This document shows positions 10,666 to 20,879 of a stretch of 64,000 nt of DNA, piece after piece. The notes under the pieces are model-generated. The model had not been told where the DNA came from. It saw only the letters and a program-made list of their open reading frames with translations, and did no database searches. The first letter of the stretch is position 1. Each line of letters starts with the position of its first letter. Location: the NCBI GenBank assembly GCA_002189035.1, contig NEEC01000011.1, positions 930,001-994,000 on the forward strand. The letters are read 5' to 3'. Both the position numbers and the translations under genes were made by a program. Origin of the DNA: Utricularia gibba (lineage: Eukaryota; Streptophyta; Magnoliopsida; Lamiales; Lentibulariaceae).

Positions 10666-11474
10666 GATGTTTGGGGTTTTTCCACTGCTTCCCAAACATT
10701 GTGGTCTTGAATGGATTATAGTTCATCTTCCATAGATTTGTACCAAAGTGGCGATTCCATGGCTTCTTTCAGTGTTCTGGGTTCCATAGCCAGCAGACCT
10801 CTCGCATAGATGTTTGCAAGGCTTTCATATTTCCTGTGGAGGGGAATATCAGCACTGGTGTGTAGATCTTCAAGGTCGTTGGGGTCAGAGCTACTATAGT
10901 GCGGTAGGTATTTATCTTTGTCATTAGGCAGTTTTTGCTATGCTTGGTCAAGTGTTTTAGGTGGCTCTGGGGTCTGCCTGGTTTTAATGACAGGTGGAGG
11001 TTAGGGGGAGATATTACACATTGGTGAGCATGGAAGAGAAGCTCTTGACGTCATTGGTGAGGAGATAGTCTCATCAGCCAATGGAGAGTCGTCCTCAGGT
11101 AACTCTTGTTGCTCCTTGGGTGTGAGTGGTTGAGCAAAAGTGGTTGAGGGACTAGCTGGTTGAGAGAAATTAGATGCTGTTGGATCAGGCAGAGGGATCT
11201 CAGCTGCGGCTTCTTCACCATTTTCTATATTTTCAGAGGAGTTCCTCTCGTTGCAGTATTTTTCTCCGTGGCTGTGATCCGCCCAGTAATTCTCAGTGTG
11301 CAGTAGCCCCTCCTCAATATGTGCAGTACTCATGCATCTCAACTCTCTATCCAACAAGTTGTTTGAGGATGGGTTCTTCGGACACCTTGTCTCAGGTGTG
11401 TCTTTAGGAAATAGGAGCAGAATGTTTTGAGGGTTGGAGCCAGCAGGTATTTGAGTGTTTTCTGATTCTCATTT
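10666..11474 (-). pseudogene. Copia B integrase-RT linker region
   Basis: Low-conservation linker of Copia pol on the minus strand. Frames at 11001-11357 are Pro/Ser/Glu-rich (for example PLPDPTASNFSQPASPSTTF), as is usual between integrase and RT. No catalytic motif is expected here. Several stops interrupt the region. Confidence 0.65.
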
Positions 11475-11935
11475 TTAAGTCTTGGTCTCATCCACAATAA
11501 TGTGTCGACTGACTTGGATCTTATCAGTTCTCATATTTAATACTCGATATGCTTTGCTAGTTTGACAGTAGCATAGTAGCACTCCTAAGTCCGACTTGTC
11601 GTCGAGTTTGGTGCGTTTCTCTTTAGGTATGAGGATGTAATAGAGGGATACAAACACCCAAAGATGGTTTAGGGTAGGTGGCTTTCCAAACCGTAGCTCA
11701 TAAGGGGATTTTCATTTGGATCCTTTTGACTGCAATTTGTTGAGAAGGTAGACTGCGGCATTGACATCCTCTACCCAGAAGTATAGAGGCATGTCCTTTT
11801 CTTTTAATAGACAACGAGCCATGTTCATAATGGTCCTATTTTTTCTCTCGTAGACGCCATTTTGCTCTGAAGTATAGGGGGCTGTGAATTGGTGGACAAT
11901 ACCAGATGCCATGACCTTTCTTCCTTGAAGTCTCG
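11475..11935 (-). pseudogene. Copia B integrase C-terminal half
   Basis: Minus-strand blocks VHQFTAPYTSEQNGVYERKNR (with the catalytic Glu) and NMARCLLKEKDMPLYFWVEDVNAAVYLLNK, then DDKSDLGVLLCYCQTSKAYRV, the equivalent of the GYS-xx-KGYR motif. The N-terminal half with both catalytic Asp residues is missing; upstream sequence passes through DFKEE, a frameshift, then into LTR at 11934. Confidence 0.85.
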
Positions 11936-12117
11936 CAAGACACCATTGAGGCTGGAGGGATCCTATAGAATTAGACCCAGTTCTCGTGAATAGGGTTTCT
12001 CCTTCAGCGCAGATTCCTTTCTGCAGACGAGCTTGTTGGTGTCCCTTGACTCGCCTTGCTGATTCTGTTGTTCCTCCTGTTCAATCGAAGTCTCACTTCC
12101 ATCCTCACACTCCAACA
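11934..12117 (-). repeat. 5' LTR fragment of Copia B fused to integrase
   Basis: Matches 9089-9271, with the same TGTTGGAGT start at 12117. Its inner end joins directly to integrase coding sequence at about 11935, so a deletion removed the rest of the LTR, PBS, gag and protease. No target-site duplication could be paired because the other LTR's end is lost. Confidence 0.8.
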
Positions 12118-13780
12118 ATACTAACCAGGCAAACAAGAAACAAATGCAATAACGCAATGAAGAAAAAAAGATCACGAAAGCCATACCTTCAGAGAATGAT
12201 GATTGAGAGCAACTTCACGTCTTTCCGGTTGTGTGGGAATCACTTCTCCCAAGCTCTTGTTAGTTCGCCTTCACCCGTAAGTGGAGAAGAGGCTCATCCC
12301 CAATTTGATTTAGGGTCAAATATCAAAAATAAAAAATTTAAAATATTTTAATAATTAAATATATATTATTAAAATATTATTATTATTGAACCGGGTTCAA
12401 TTTTGTAGGTCAAATATGCCAAATCGGTAAACTATTTGGGTCAAATATGCCAAAATCGAAATTTTATCAAGTTAAATCTATCATTATTAGATGTGTGTCT
12501 TCTATAGTAACAAAAATCTGTAGGTCAAATACATCATTTCATTAAACTTATGGGTCAAATATATCCATTCACGAAACTATATGTGTCCATTATACCCCGT
12601 TATAAAATTTTTTGGGTCCGTTATGTTCCAAACCCATAATTTTTAGGTCATATATGTAATTATCTCCTTAAAAAATCATCAAAAGTTGAAAATTTAATTG
12701 AATTGAGTGTACAAAAATGCAAGATCATTAAAATCCATATTTGTAAAAATGAGATCTCCATTTGTTTATGGTAAAAATTCAGATATGCCTTTGAATACTT
12801 CATCACCAAATTATGGTTTCATTGTTTGGATATAGTAGCCAACATTTCACAGTTTCTGTGTGGTAGGTGTGAATGCGGGAGTGTGATTACAGATACTACC
12901 AGCAACGTGGGAGCACTCATTGGGTTTATCATAGAAATAGAGTTGTTATGTCTTTCCGCACCCCTTTGTTTTCTTATAAACGTAGAACTACTAATGACGT
13001 GGGTAAGAGAAATATCCATTGACTTTTTAAATGAATGTTTAGTCTCTTGTAGAATTGAGAACCAATGATGGCGTGTTAGGCCAATGGGAGATCATCAAAA
13101 CCCACAAGAAATTTACAGTGATCCAAAGCTGGTAAAGAGTTGTATCATTGCCCCCAACCCTTTCTCGTACCTCCATTGAAACACAATGGTTCCAGACAAC
13201 TAGATCAACGACAATGTTGCTTGAGGAAGACCAAGTTTAAGGAGAGCGGTAAATTGTTGGAATTTTATATATGTGATCTATTATTGTTAAACTGTGTTTT
13301 TAAGTCAAAGAGAAAACACCACAACACAATTAAGGTGGTTCACCTCACGAATCCTATAGTAACCCAAAGTTACAATAGCAACCGAGGCTAATCCACAAAA
13401 CCTACAGATTTTATAGCAGGAATCAATCAGTAGGTTTTACAAACATTCAATAGAAGAACCACGACAAAGCACGTAAGAACACTTAAAAGATGAAATGAAA
13501 CAACCTGATTCGAGGACTTGCGCGGGGAACCCTAAAGAACGAATGAAGAGGCAGAATTGCTTTTAAGTGTTCTTGTGTACTTACTAAACCTCCTTCTTGT
13601 GTACAGAGTCGAGATACCTAGCTTCAGAGAGAGAACTGTCGCACACAGTGCAATCACATATACCTGCTTCTTATGTCAAAAAAAAAAAACCCACGCAGAA
13701 GACATATGGCCCAAACATATTATCTATATGAAAGGCCCAAGTAAGCCCAAGAATTGCACTTCACAATAGCCTGGCGGAAG
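12118..13780. other. AT-rich spacer with repeated GGTCAAATATG motifs
   Basis: No gene recognised. Between about 12350 and 12660 the words GGTCAAATATGCC, GGTCAAATACATC and GGTCAAATATATCC recur in the same orientation, and a similar run (GGTCAAATATGTTA, GATCAAATATGTCA) is found at 57055-57140. This looks like a dispersed non-coding repeat. Open frames at 12819-13068 on both strands have no recognisable motif. From 13230 to 13780 there is nothing identifiable beyond a 12-base A run at about 13678. Confidence 0.4.
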
Positions 13781-14871
13781 GGTGCATATTATGTGTAATG
13801 ATTCCACCCACATTGTTCTTTCTGCTTTCTTCATTTGGTACAAGGGTTCAAGGGGAGGAGCGAAAGGGATAGGCTTGATAAAAGTTGAAACCATTTAGGT
13901 TGAAAGCCATTGATTGAATCTTCAAGAGAGAACAAGAACTCGAGACTCGAGCAGGCTACCATGAGACAAAAGATCTCATCATTGCTAGCAGTTCCAGTTC
14001 CAGTTCCATAGCAAAGTGCATTTTTTTCCTTTATCTTCTTTCTAAATTTGGATACATAGCTGTGAATAGTTTGGCCAGGTTGAAAAATATTTTTTTTTTA
14101 TTTATTCCATTCAATTGAGTAGACAACCAACACAAAAAGAATAATGCTACGGTTTTACACAAAGTGTTGACGAAACCTATAACTTATACAAATCTTTTTC
14201 ATTTTCCAAGTTGTGTTATTTCGAAAGTAGCTGATTCAGTTAAAAAAGTGGAACTTATTCTATCTAATTTTTTTGATAAATAGTTTTCTAACCGCGTGAG
14301 ATGAAAGTCTCATGCACGGTTTTGAATGATTTTTTTTTGTTTTACCCCCCTAATTCTTCCTCAGCCAAGTCCATCTCTGTAAAAAATGTTTTGATGAAAA
14401 TGAACGATTCAATAATTTCAAGAAGAGTAGGATCTGAAGTGAAGTGTACTCGATACTAGTGAATTATGCGTAATTCTCTTTAATCACTTTAAATTGAGTA
14501 TCTGTTTCCCTCCCTTTCCTGCTAGGATTGGAAATCCTGACTCTTTCTACAAAGACAAAACAAAGGAATAATTCATTTTTTTATAATGAGATAAATGAAT
14601 CGAAAATCTATAATGAATGTTTTTTCCTAAAATTTCCACTTCTTCCCGAAAGAGGGTGCATATTATTTGCTTTCTCAATCCAACCATTGTTGTGCTTTCT
14701 GAAATTGCATACCTTGGAGCTCCTTCTCAAGGAGATCTTATCAGCTCACAAAGGATATCTTTATCCAGAATGCCATTCTCCGCTCATCCATCAGAGATCC
14801 TATGGGCCCGTTTCTGTAACCCTAGTCCCTCATTTGTCTTGATTTCCGATTGATGAAGAGGAACTCTTTTC
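13781..14871 (+). other. Possible organelle-derived sequence with group II intron domain V-like hairpin
   Basis: At 14290-14329 a hairpin AACCGCGTGAGATGAAAGTC pairing with CATGCACGGTT has the form of group II intron domain V as found in plastid introns. At 14214-14239 TTTCGAAAGTAGCTGATTCAG resembles a stretch of plastid ndhB as I remember it, but the order relative to the hairpin is not that of intact ndhB. With the plastid 16S leader just downstream (14872), a rearranged plastid insert is plausible. The rest of this block was not matched to anything. Origin is inference and the boundaries are unknown. Confidence 0.3.
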
Positions 14872-14932
14872 AATGCAACTATGAATCTCATGGAGAGTTC
14901 GATCCTGGCTTAGGATGAACGCTGGCGACATG
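14872..14932 (+). pseudogene. Plastid 16S rRNA 5' end (nuclear plastid DNA fragment)
   Basis: The leader AATGCAACTATGAATCTC and the first ~50 bases of plastid 16S rRNA (GGAGAGTTCGATCCTGGCT, then AGGATGAACGCTGGCG) are present. Compared with the conserved sequence, GGCTCAGG reads GGCTTAGG and GGCGGC reads GGCGAC, both transitions. Homology stops after ACATG. Mitochondrial 18S rRNA starts differently, so the source is plastid. It is far too short to be functional. Confidence 0.85.
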
Positions 14933-15026
14933 TTGGAGCAACGATGCAATCGAAAGGCAGAACCTTCAAGTAAGACTTCAGCTGGTAAAGAGAACCAAAT
15001 GATGACATTGAAAATAAGAAAATTGG

Positions 15027-15729
15027 AGATTAATTGGCCATATAGCCCTCTGCAGAAAATGTCTTTGCTAAATAGTTCTATCTGAAAATTATTGGCCTAC
15101 TTTATATAGGTATTTGACAAATGGTTTGATTTTTATCATAAATAAAAAATTAACTTTTTATTAACGAAAAATAACAAAATAAAATTAAATATCATATATA
15201 TATATATATATATATATGTTGAATTTTATATAACTAATATAAACACTAGGAACTGAATTTTGGGTGTATTTCGCTTATGCGTAAAAAGGAAGACGACTTT
15301 TTCCCTAACACAGCTCAACTTCTGTCACCCTTTGGCTATAGTTGGATTGGCTCCTGAAGACGGTGCGCTTTTCGCGGCTGGAGAAATTGTTGGCACAGTC
15401 GCAAAAACAGTCGTTGCGTCGCTTGACCGTGTCAAGATTCTGATGCAGGTTTTCACTCAGCATCATCCTTTCAGTTCCTAGTGTTTCGCCTATTATATAG
15501 AATTATGAAGCAATTTGTTTTGTTTTCTTGAAATACGTAGTTCTTTTTATATTAGTTATATAAAAAAATTTTGTAAATCAAAAATTAACTATTTTTTTAA
15601 TTTTTTTGATAAAAAAATCGGACCATTTAACTAATATTTACATAAAGTAGGACTATTTGACCAATAATTTCCAAATAGTATTATTTAGCAAAGGAATTTT
15701 CTGTAAATGTCCATATGCTCAATTAACCC
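15027..15729 (+). mobile_element. Pack-MULE-like element with captured carrier-gene exon
   Basis: Long terminal inverted repeats of about 200 bp: the left arm beginning AGATTAATTGGCCATAT pairs with the right arm (reverse complement GGGTTAATTGAGCATAT), the arms continue through GCAGAAAATGTCTTTGCTAA / ACAGAAAATTCCTTTGCTAA and the inner TTTTATATAACTAATATAAA. A direct repeat AAGAAAATTGGAG flanks the element (15016-15028 and 15730-15742), giving a target duplication of 11-13 bp. The core (about 15250-15535) is not AT-rich like the arms and encodes part of a carrier protein. Long TIR, ~9-11 bp TSD and captured exon define Pack-MULEs. Confidence 0.8.
15320..15448 (+). pseudogene. Captured exon of a mitochondrial-carrier-family gene
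   Basis: The reading frame over 15344-15448 gives GLAPEDGALFAAGEIVGTVAK followed by TVVASLDRVKILMQ. This is the first half-repeat of the mitochondrial carrier family: a transmembrane helix with GxxxG-like spacing ending in the Px[D/E]xx[K/R] signature, here with the Pro replaced by Ser (SLDRVK). The segment most resembles plastid/mitochondrial adenine-nucleotide-type carriers, in which AKT-A-PLDR-K-LMQ is typical; the exact parent is not determined. CAG is followed by GTTTTC at 15449, a plausible retained splice donor, so exon plus intron start were captured. Frame stays open to 15481 but the other five helices are missing. Confidence 0.75.
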
Positions 15730-16030
15730 AAGAAAATTGGAGGTGCTCACACACCATGATAGAAGTCTCCATTATGAACTTGAAAATCCTAAGAGCAAGA
15801 TGACCTCAAACAACTATAAGAACAATGGAGATATTCCGCTTTCTTAGGATAGAAGAACACTGGAGATTTTTCTTTTTAATATGCATATGCATACTATTGG
15901 ATGACAATATTGGACTTAACCATTTCTGTGAAATTTTTGTATCCATATTTCTGCTATTCCGCCATTCCGAGGAAGAGCTAAACCTTTGATATGTAGCATT
16001 AATGTATGGTCAAAGTTAGTAATTGAGCCC

Positions 16031-16184
16031 GATGTGGTACTGTGGGCTAACTCTTGTCATCCTACGCATCATAGGTTCCCTCAGGCATCCCTTGAGATTC
16101 TCTTGAACTATCCTAATCTTTTATGAGGTGTGACAACACCCTCTCTGAGGGTTCCTCAACCAAAGTTCCTGTTTTGTCTTGCCT
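16031..16184 (+). repeat. Dispersed repeat family R, copy 1
   Basis: Shares the ordered blocks GGGCTA, ATAGGT, GGGCATCC-like, CTTGAGATTCTC, CTTAATCTT-like, GGTGTGA and GTTCCTCAACCAAA with 45740-45883 and 58640-58820. No coding potential. It may be part of an LTR or a non-autonomous element; boundaries are not defined. Confidence 0.6.
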
Positions 16185-17480
16185 ATTAGGTTCTATACTC
16201 CCTAGGAATATAGGGTCATTCGCCACAAGTAATATAAAGTGATTTCCTTCCCCATAACATGAATAGTAATTTTAGATTTGGATATTGATATCTAATAGTG
16301 GACAATCTTAGCTGAACGTAAAGCAATGTAGTCATTTTTAATATAATTTCTAGGCTTAGTGTGTATGGTTTTTTTAGAATTAGGATTCAAAAAGACCAAT
16401 GCAATGCATTACTTTGTAGTATCTTGATCTAAAAGATAATCCAACATTCAGATAAAATATTATCATAAAAGATAGCTAGGATATCTAATTTATGTCCATT
16501 AGATAAATCTTTTCATCACTTTTCACTTGTATTTTTTTAGAGTAAAGATGTGCATGCACAAATCCCTGCATCTTTTGTTGTTGTACTATATTCTTTTGAT
16601 CTTTAATTTGAGGTATAATTTCAATATTTTTCTTAACAATATGCTGTTGATTAGCACTAAACCTTAAAAGCATGTAGAAGAATCCAAGATTTGCCTTAAA
16701 TACTTATAGAAAAGAATTCAATTAAATGTAATTTCTAATGAGCTTGTGACCTAACCTATCAATGAGGGTGCGAATGCTAAAGGTAATGTTGGAATGTAGG
16801 TAAAGCATAGATTATTAGAGAAGTCAAAATGATTCTGTTATCATGGTTCTGCTAAAGGTAATGATCGAATATACAATAACAATTATCGAATACCTCATAA
16901 CTTACACAAGCGAAACTATTCCTTGAGGTTTAAAAATATACACAATGGGAGTTTTATTCTAAAACCAATGTTTTTGATTGTTTTAAATCCATTTTTTATT
17001 TTATTGTTGTTTAGTTTTAGAAAATCTAAAAATTATAACTTCTTTATGTAAATAAGTTTTTTATCATTTTAATGGTTTTTTTTTATCATTTTAATGTGAG
17101 GTTGTGATAGGTCAGTAAATGAAATTACATTCCTTTTGAAGAAAAAATGAAAATGATCCTTCTCCCCCACACTTGAATAAAAACTTATTTGCAAAGATTG
17201 AAGAAATCTGACATGGATCACTTATTCTAAAAAGTAAAATTTTCTTCATCTGGACAATCAATATAAGTTGTGACATGTGCATTTTCGTGGTCATTCATAT
17301 CAGCCTGTTCGCAACTTATAAATGCAGAAACCTCATTGCGCAAGTTGCAATGATACTTGCGCAAGCATACTAGACATATATCAAAACTCATACGAAAATT
17401 CAGATCTTATCTCTATAAAACCATCTCTCAACAAATTTATTAGAAAACCGAAACTTCTCTAAAACATAGAGATTAATCCT
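16185..17480. other. AT-rich stretch, nothing recognised
   Basis: No gene, repeat or RNA recognised. Short frames at 16485-16673 and 17112-17294 are chance frames. Confidence 0.4.
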
Positions 17481-17488
17481 ACTCAAAC

Positions 17489-18790
17489 CTAATTTATTGA
17501 AATTAAATAAAACAAATCAAACAAACCAACTTGTTTTTGAATGGCAACAAGTAAACCATGCCTTGGTAAAAGGTTAACGTGGTCGGTATGGAAATGTGTG
17601 AAAGCGAAGAGCAAACCTCTTGAATTTTCCATGAAGCTTATTCCATTTTCTATTGCTCCAGAATTTATTTTGAAAGAGCCTCTTGATTGCACAAATCACA
17701 GTCCATCTTGATTTGAAATTTCCTGCAAAATATTCATGGTTTGAAAACAAGACAAAAAATTCCTTACCTTTTATGCATCTCATCTTGCGCAAGTGCCCAT
17801 CACGCCATTTTTTTGTTTGCTCTTTGTATGACTCAAATGGAAAGCTCCAGTGCATGGAATCAATGCATGCAATTTTGATCGAAGCTTCCTTGAGTTGTTG
17901 CATTCTACAAAAGAAATCTTTGTCAAAAAAAAAAAAAAAACATATTCTTCAACTAAATCCTTACTTGTCATGACAAGTTCTTCTTCCTTCAAATCTTTTT
18001 CTATGAAGCTTAGGGACCTTTGAACCTCCTCTGGATGTGTGTCCTGATCACATAATTCGTGGGTGTGGTCATGAAAAATATCTGCTGCTTCCAAATGTTC
18101 ATGTGTAACACAATCTGCTTCTGTAACTTGCGCAAGGTCAGGGACACGCATCATTGGAACTCCATCTTCAGTTTCAATATCCTCACATCTAGTGGGGGTG
18201 TCTTCCAATTGACATGAATACTCTAGTGTGTAGATGGCTTCCAAATCATTCAATTGAGCTTCCAGCATTTGATTTTTAGTTATGAGCTACTGCAACTTAT
18301 CATGCATGTCATGCACTTCCTTCATTTGATCTGAAAATTCTTCTTTTATCTCCTTGATTTGTTCAAGAAATTCTATATTCATCTGCTCTTGCCTCTCAAT
18401 GATTTGACTCAATAGAACTCTGAAAGATGAGCATTGAGGTTGTCTCCAACTCTGATTTGAGTCCTGTTGGTTGTCAACCCGAAATGCATGACTTTCTCCT
18501 TGCGCAAGTCTACTGTGAGACTCCATGAATTTCTCTTCTAACTCTTCATCTTCATAATCACTTCAAAAATCATTGTCCTCTGAATCTAACGATAAATAAG
18601 ATTGATACCTGGTGTATTACTGATTTCTGGTCCTCCAATCTTTTTCATACCCAACATCATTACAATAAGCATGGGATTCATTCACAATCCGTTCTTTGGT
18701 GTAGTAATGATTTGTTGCTGGAAGTGTATTTTGTTTTTTCGTCCATGCTTGCGCAAGCATCAATTCATCCCTGTTGTACCTACGTGAAGG
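17489..18790 (-). pseudogene. Gag-like region of a minus-strand LTR retroelement
   Basis: Lies on the internal side of the Asp-tRNA PBS at 19527. Reading on the minus strand, segments 18847-18617 (RRYNRDELMLAQAWTKKQN), 18526-18287 and 18268-17780 are close to contiguous, separated by single stops. The second carries EFLEQIKEIKEEFSDQMKEV, a clear coiled-coil, and the third is acidic (DLEAIYTLEYSCQLED). A coiled-coil acidic product near the PBS fits the gag-like ORF of Tat/Athila-type or non-autonomous (LARD) elements, but I do not see a zinc knuckle, protease or RT. A solo LTR interrupts it at 18791. Confidence 0.45.
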
Positions 18791-19394
18791 TGATGAGCCC
18801 AGGAAGATAATGAAGTGTATTTGAAGAATGATGAGGAGTTTGTCCAAGTGAACACATTAGAAACAAAGATGATCTTACCAGGACCAATGACTAGGAGCAA
18901 GACAAAGATGGTTGAATATACACTTAAGGCTCTACTCAATACCATTGGAATCAAACATGGGCTTGAAGACATCCCATCAAAAGAGCTCAACTACTTGAAG
19001 GTGGATTTACCTTAAAGCATTGGGCTTGTTAGACTTTTCTATTTCATTTAGTTTGGGCTATATAATGTTAGAGCCCAATTCTAGAGTATAAATACTCTAG
19101 AGATGTTCTATTTCAGGACTTTTAGTCATTTTTCATGTATGTGGTGAGGATTCTCCTCCTCTTTGAGTGCTTGTACACTCTTAACTTATCAAGCTTTGAG
19201 CTTGTGGCGTTCTAGGATTATCACTTCCAATCCCTTATCTTTTCTGAAGTGTAGCTCCTAATTTTCTTTGTTTCGAAGTCTGGTTGCATGAGATTCATTC
19301 TCTTGAGGGTAGACTTGGGTAGGTTACTTTCTAAGCTTCAGAATCATCGCTTGTTCGTGGGTTGCTAATCTCAATAGATTAGAGGGTCACATCA
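18791..19394 (+). mobile_element. Solo LTR of the CRM-like Gypsy family, with 5-bp TSD
   Basis: Matches 61956-62559 over its full 604 bp. Starts TGATGAGCCC, ends GGGTCACATCA. The five bases GAAGG flank both sides (18786-18790 and 19395-19399), an exact target duplication, so this is a solo LTR formed by LTR-LTR recombination after a normal insertion. It sits inside the minus-strand gag-like region of another element. Its first 225 bp keep an open frame for the family's protein tail (18815-19015: [19 protein letters not shown] and so on). Confidence 0.93.
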
Positions 19395-19526
19395 GAAGGT
19401 GTCAATTCTGAATATGAAATCAAATGATTTACGCAAGTGCGCAAATAGAGAAAAACTACGAAAATAATAGAAAAATAAGAAATAACCTAAAAAAAAATCA
19501 GAAAAGAAAATCCAAAGGAATACAAT

Positions 19527-19544
19527 TCCCCGGCAACGGCGCCA
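19527..19544 (-). promoter_or_regulatory. Primer-binding site, Asp tRNA (minus strand)
   Basis: The + strand reads TCCCCGGCAACGGCGCCA, identical to the 3' end of plant tRNA-Asp including CCA-adjacent bases; on the minus strand this is the PBS TGGCGCCGTTGCCGGGGA. It lies six bases from the LTR end at 19551, the normal PBS position. Asp-tRNA priming is known in Tat/Athila-type and related non-autonomous plant Gypsy elements. Confidence 0.9.
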
Positions 19545-19550
19545 AAAACT

Positions 19551-20679
19551 TGATGGTGATTTTCTGCAAGTGCACAGAAACCGTCGAAGTAATAAAATAA
19601 GATCATATCCACAGGGAATTGTTATTGGAATTTTCTTTTCAAAACAAAGACTAAAAAAAGGAACGAAAACAAAAGAAAGATTTGGTTTTAAAAACAATAA
19701 GAAAATTGGCTTTGGATCCAGGATTCACCTTGCTTAAAACTGGCCCAAACTTGTGTATGTAAACCTTGAAGACTGATCTGCTTGCACAAGTTCTGGGGAT
19801 GTTATTTTAAAGTAGTGCTACTCGATGACCATTATAACACCGTCCATTGTTTTGTGGGATTATGGAATCAACCATGCCAATAGAGCAATTTCACCTCTTG
19901 TGATAACCCATGTTTTCCCCACACCCAAATCTAACCCCTACACCTCACACCTCGCAGATAGATTACACAGAATGTGCCTTACCAATGATGTGTGATTGAG
20001 CCCTTCTCCTTAGGTGATTGAGGTCAACCTTTGATTCTCTCACACTCCCTTCGGGTTATATGATACTAAAGAGCACGTTGGTAAAGAAAACGTTGCGAAA
20101 AACAGAATCAAACCTCAATTTAAATGTCGAAAAACATAGTAAAACAGTCACATGCGCAAGACTTGCGCAAGCAAGGCTTCACCGCAAATCCTCAGCCGCA
20201 AGCGCCTACACGCGCAGACTCGACTCTAACATGAAAATAGACACGAAAATAGGAAAGATACAAAGGAAAAGTGGTCAAAGACGTCTCTAATGGTATTTAT
20301 AGGAGAGTAGATCCAAGTCTTCGTATTGACCTTATTCGATGGGCTTGGATAAGATTTTCTATCCAAATCTTCGAACATCTTCTTTATATCTCTATCTTAT
20401 CCACAAATCTTGGACCGAATTTTTATCGTTTGACCGAGTCTTGGGCTGAGATTCGTGGCCCATCAAGTCTATAATTTTGTGGGTCTTGAATTCTCTTCAA
20501 ATTGATTCAAAAGTACTCAAAAAATCCACAAAATACACTTTCTCTCCAAAAAGATTAAAGTAGTGTGAAAGATACAAAATCAATTGAAAATAATAAGAAA
20601 GTGGAGTCTAAAATAAGTAAAAACAACACTTAAGAGTAATGAAATAACATGTTTTGGAACGATACAAAATCACTCATCA
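19551..20679 (-). repeat. 5' LTR of a Tat/Athila-type or LARD element
   Basis: On the minus strand it starts TGATGAGTGATTTTGTATCG at 20679 and ends ATCACCATCA at 19551, 1129 bp with TG...CA ends, followed by the Asp-tRNA PBS. It contains TTGCGCAAG words that also recur in the internal region. A divergent relative starts at 26510 on the + strand. No second LTR was found to the left within the window, so the element is incomplete here. Confidence 0.85.
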
Positions 20680-20879
20680 ATCTTTAATCTTAATCGCAAG
20701 GATTGATGAGCAAATAAGATAAAAAATCAATTTGCACAGCAATATTATGAAGAACAAAGTGTGTTTCAACAAAGAAGTCATTGAGAAGAATATTCCGAAA
20801 TTCAATTTTCAAAGAGGATGTGGAAAGAAAATGAATGAGGAGTATTTACTCTCATTGTACCATAACCACTTTACTAATG

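Larger units (their letters stand above)
9089..12117 (-). mobile_element. Ty1/Copia retrotransposon B (internally deleted)
   Basis: Read on the minus strand from 12117 to 9089: LTR fragment, integrase, linker, RT, RNase H, PPT, LTR. Gag, PBS, protease and the integrase N-terminus are missing: the right-hand LTR fragment (11934-12117) runs straight into integrase. The two LTR pieces match each other, including their TGTTGGAGT start. The family differs from Copia A in LTR sequence and protein detail. Confidence 0.88.

Noticed and set aside
14872-14932. A 16S rRNA gene
   Set aside because: Only the first ~50 bases are present, with two changes, and the rest of the gene does not follow.
15195-15218. 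AT dinucleotide run as a separate microsatellite feature
   Set aside because: It lies within the left arm of the Pack-MULE-like element and is common in AT-rich plant DNA.
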